Below, one piece after another: positions 61,848-64,000 of a DNA stretch of 64,000 nucleotides. The notes under the pieces were generated by a model that did no database searches, was not told the origin of the DNA, and saw only the letters and a list, made by a program, of their open reading frames with translations. Numbering within the stretch: the stretch's first letter is position 1; each line of letters begins with the position of its first letter. The DNA is taken from contig JALGVI010000001.1 of the NCBI GenBank assembly GCA_029838215.1, positions 1 to 64,000 on the forward strand. The letters are read 5' to 3'. Origin of the DNA: Candidatus Helarchaeota archaeon. GTDB lineage: Archaea > Asgardarchaeota > Lokiarchaeia > Helarchaeales > RDOG01. The position numbers and the translations under genes are program-made.

Positions 61848-63515
61848 ATGACAAGTTTATTTCTTAAAGCTTTATCTCCACTCATACGGATCACGCCCGA
61901 GGTTAAGCCTCCAGAGCGAGAGGTAAGTTTTAAGGAAAAAGTAGCATGGACTATCGTCGTTTTAGTATTATTCTTGATCATGTCAAACACGCCATTATTT
62001 GGCATTCCAAGAAATGCAGGAACGGATTATTTCTTCTGGTGGCGTGTATTGCTCGCATCTAGTAAGGGTACCTTGATGGAGTTAGGGATTAGTCCAATCG
62101 TTACAGCAGGACTCATAATGCAGATGCTCGCCGGATCGCAAATAATAGGTGTTGATTTCAACGATCCGGAAGATCGAGTTCTCTTTACAGGTGCCCAAAA
62201 AGTGATGGCCATCATTCTAACATTAGTCCAAATAGTTGCCTACTTGATGTTCGGAGCATTTGGAACATTACAACTCGATCAAATCGTTTTTGTCTTCATT
62301 CAATTATTTGCCGCAGGAATAGTTGTCATACTACTTGATGAGCTGTTACAGAAAGGTTGGGGGCTTGGAAGTGGAGTTAGTCTTTTTATTGCCGCGGGTG
62401 TTTGTCAAACAATCATATATGGAATGTTCTCCCCGATTCCAGCCTCTGGAGATGATAACTTACCCACGGGTATCTTCATTGCTTTAATCACCATGATATT
62501 TGCTAACTTATCGGGGCAAACCAGTCATTTCATATCGGGACCAGACCCCAGCACGCCAATCGCTGTTCCTAACACGTTCGATACAATTTGGTTACAGCGT
62601 CCTTGGAACCCTACTGCTTCTCTCAATCCCTTTGAGAATTTATATTTGAACATGCAATCCGTGAATCCCAATCTTCCCACGTTCATGGGATTTTTTGCGA
62701 CGATTGGTGTTTTTATTGTCGTGATATGGCTTGAAAGCGTGCGGATCGAGATACCGCTACAATATACCAGGTACCGTGGATTTAAAGGCAAGTATCCAAT
62801 CAAATTGCTGTACGTTTCAAACATACCTGTAATTTTAGTTCAAGCGTTATATGCTAATTTGTTATTCTTCTCTCAGATCATATGGGGGATTTTTGCATCT
62901 TCCAGTTCAATTTTTAGAAATACGCCCATTGGATATATCGTCATGCTTTTCGCTAATTTCGATAGTAACATACCTTCGGCACAAGGAGGTTTCTTTCTCA
63001 ATCCCATGCCAAGTTTCATATATTTTCTCACGCCGCCGCGCGGTCTGAATTATATATTTGGCGATGTATATGGATATCAATTAGGGATGGCGTTGTTCGG
63101 ACCTGCTGCGGCTCCAATCTTTGCGATGTTGGTGGGATTATTGCGAGCTTCTCTTTACACTCTAATCCTTGTTGTTCTTTGTGTATGGTTTGCAAAGGTA
63201 TGGATTGAGGTTTCAGGAATAGCGCCACGAGATGTTGCAGGACAGATTCTCAATGCTGGGTTGATGGTGCCCGGCTTCAGGCAGAATCCGCGAATTCTCG
63301 AAAAAATCTTGGAAAGGTACATTCCAACCGTCACGGTTATTGGGGGTATCATCGTTGGTGTTGTGGCGGCATTTGCCGATTTCTTCGGTGCCCTTGGAAC
63401 AGGCATGGGTGTTTTATTGACAGTAGGCATAATATATCAATATTATCAGATCATAGCTCAAGAGCAATTTGCAGTCGAATATCCCGGATTGCGAACACTT
63501 TTAGGCATGGAATAA
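61848..63515 (+). CDS. secY: Protein translocase subunit SecY (Sec61alpha)
   Basis: 555 residues from the ATG at 61848, which has GGAG and matches the family N-terminus (LKALSPLIRITPEVKPPEREV); an ATG at 61827 overlaps L15. About ten transmembrane helices; conserved ISPIVTAGLIMQMLAGS (plug region), TRYRGFKGKYPIKLLYVSN loop and a long extracytoplasmic part near 205-260. It forms the membrane channel for secreted and membrane proteins. It is longer than most archaeal SecY (about 430-490) mostly through outside loops. Confidence 0.95.
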   Translation: MTSLFLKALSPLIRITPEVKPPEREVSFKEKVAWTIVVLVLFLIMSNTPLFGIPRNAGTDYFFWWRVLLASSKGTLMELGISPIVTAGLIMQMLAGSQIIGVDFNDPEDRVLFTGAQKVMAIILTLVQIVAYLMFGAFGTLQLDQIVFVFIQLFAAGIVVILLDELLQKGWGLGSGVSLFIAAGVCQTIIYGMFSPIPASGDDNLPTGIFIALITMIFANLSGQTSHFISGPDPSTPIAVPNTFDTIWLQRPWNPTASLNPFENLYLNMQSVNPNLPTFMGFFATIGVFIVVIWLESVRIEIPLQYTRYRGFKGKYPIKLLYVSNIPVILVQALYANLLFFSQIIWGIFASSSSIFRNTPIGYIVMLFANFDSNIPSAQGGFFLNPMPSFIYFLTPPRGLNYIFGDVYGYQLGMALFGPAAAPIFAMLVGLLRASLYTLILVVLCVWFAKVWIEVSGIAPRDVAGQILNAGLMVPGFRQNPRILEKILERYIPTVTVIGGIIVGVVAAFADFFGALGTGMGVLLTVGIIYQYYQIIAQEQFAVEYPGLRTLLGME

Positions 63516-63540
63516 GATTAAATTTGAAATTAGGTGAGTA

Positions 63541-64000
63541 ATGAAAATGGAATCAAAATACAAATGGTTAATTGGTATTGCATGTGTGATTTTATTCACG
63601 ATCATTTTCTTCATTGCAGCGAATCCTTACATCAATCCCGTAATGATACCGTTTTGGTCAAGTATCCAGTCTTTTTTTCGCTCAAACTTTCTTGCTTCGT
63701 TCTTTTCGGTGATATTATATGCTTTTTTATTGGCTTTGATAACAAACCTACTCACTCGATCGATAGTCGACGTGAAACGAATGAAACGCTATACTACAGA
63801 AATCAACAAATGGAAAGAACAAGAGAAACGAGCAAAAGCCTTACGTGAAAAAGGACTTTTCGATAAAAAATTAGAAATAAAGGTAAAAAGAAAAAAGAAA
63901 TATATAGAGAAAATTCAGAGAAGTATGGCAACGGAACGCATGAAACCAACCGTCATCACTTTCGTGCCTTTTATTATTTTGTTCTTAATTTTAAATTACT
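63541..64000 (+). CDS. DUF106/EMC3-like membrane protein (cut by window end)
   Basis: The frame runs from an ATG at 63541 (GGTGA four bases upstream) off the right end; 153 residues are visible. A first helix (WLIGIACVILFTIIFFIAA), a second (FFSVILYAFLLALITNLL), then a basic coiled coil (RMKRYTTEINKWKEQEKRAKALRE) and the start of a third helix. This is the layout of the archaeal DUF106 proteins, relatives of EMC3, TMCO1 and Oxa1/YidC insertases, commonly next to secY. It probably helps insert membrane proteins. The parallel open frame at 63534 is a shadow. Confidence 0.88.
   Translation, partial: MKMESKYKWLIGIACVILFTIIFFIAANPYINPVMIPFWSSIQSFFRSNFLASFFSVILYAFLLALITNLLTRSIVDVKRMKRYTTEINKWKEQEKRAKALREKGLFDKKLEIKVKRKKKYIEKIQRSMATERMKPTVITFVPFIILFLILNY

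Noticed and set aside
63534-63848. 104-codon frame after secY
   Set aside because: The neighbouring frame from 63541 has a better ribosome site and encodes the DUF106-type protein expected after secY.
1-64000. CRISPR arrays, insertion sequences, integrases or phage genes
   Set aside because: No direct-repeat/spacer pattern other than the LRV units and the TACGTA array, and no transposase or integrase motifs were seen.

Overview
The window is archaeal chromosomal DNA. The evidence is the archaeal/eukaryotic-type ribosomal proteins (S4e, L19e, L32e, L18, P0-type L10 with an alanine- and lysine/glutamate-rich L12), an RNase P protein 1 gene inside the ribosomal operon, a SecY followed by a DUF106/EMC3-like membrane protein, an archaeal signal peptidase with a Ser-His pair, AT-rich TATA boxes, several apparently leaderless genes, and GAGGTG/GGTGA ribosome binding sites. 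The DNA is AT-rich. I cannot fix the phylum from the sequence. TRAPP/V4R-like proteins and possible DPM2-like membrane proteins would fit an Asgard lineage but do not prove it.

Layout. 1-8.2 kb is housekeeping: a solitary S10 gene, a B12-binding radical SAM protein, the L11-L1-L10-L12 operon, a phosphoesterase coupled to a ferritin-like/VIT1 metal transporter, and a bacterial-type aspartyl-tRNA synthetase. 8.4-12.3 kb holds an unrecognised Cys-rich protein and a glycosyltransferase-RNA m5C methyltransferase pair. 12.5-20.2 kb is a compact one-direction operon: a PadR-type regulator, two V4R/TRAPP-like proteins, an unrecognised 390-residue protein, a 3-hydroxyacyl-CoA dehydrogenase-like enzyme, an UlaG-type metallo-hydrolase, a PEP-mutase/isocitrate-lyase family lyase, and a two-subunit aconitase-like dehydratase. 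It starts at a TATA box followed by four TACGTA palindromes spaced exactly 11 bp apart. This is the most system-like part of the window and looks like a regulated pathway that hydrates and cleaves a branched diacid. The substrate is unknown.

20.2-48.4 kb is a large surface-glycan locus. It holds a complete dTDP-rhamnose set (rmlABCD), a LegB-like 4,6-dehydratase with a nucleotidyltransferase and an aminotransferase, a WbpB/WbpE/WbpD-like set for a diacetamido-uronic acid, about a dozen glycosyltransferases, a Wzx-type flippase, signal peptidase I, and a GT2/alkaline-phosphatase-superfamily/nucleotidyltransferase trio. No oligosaccharyltransferase or polymerase lies in the window, so N-glycan, S-layer glycan and capsule are all possible.

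48.5-52.4 kb contains a leucine-rich-variant repeat protein built from nine 78-bp units, two paralogous two-helix membrane proteins with oppositely charged tails, and a phosphoglucose/phosphomannose isomerase. 52.7-64 kb is the S10/spc ribosomal cluster from S19 to SecY and the start of the DUF106 protein. L3, L4, L23 and L2 are not upstream of S19, and SUI1 is missing between L29 and RNase P protein 1. No tRNA, rRNA, CRISPR array, insertion sequence or integrase was found.
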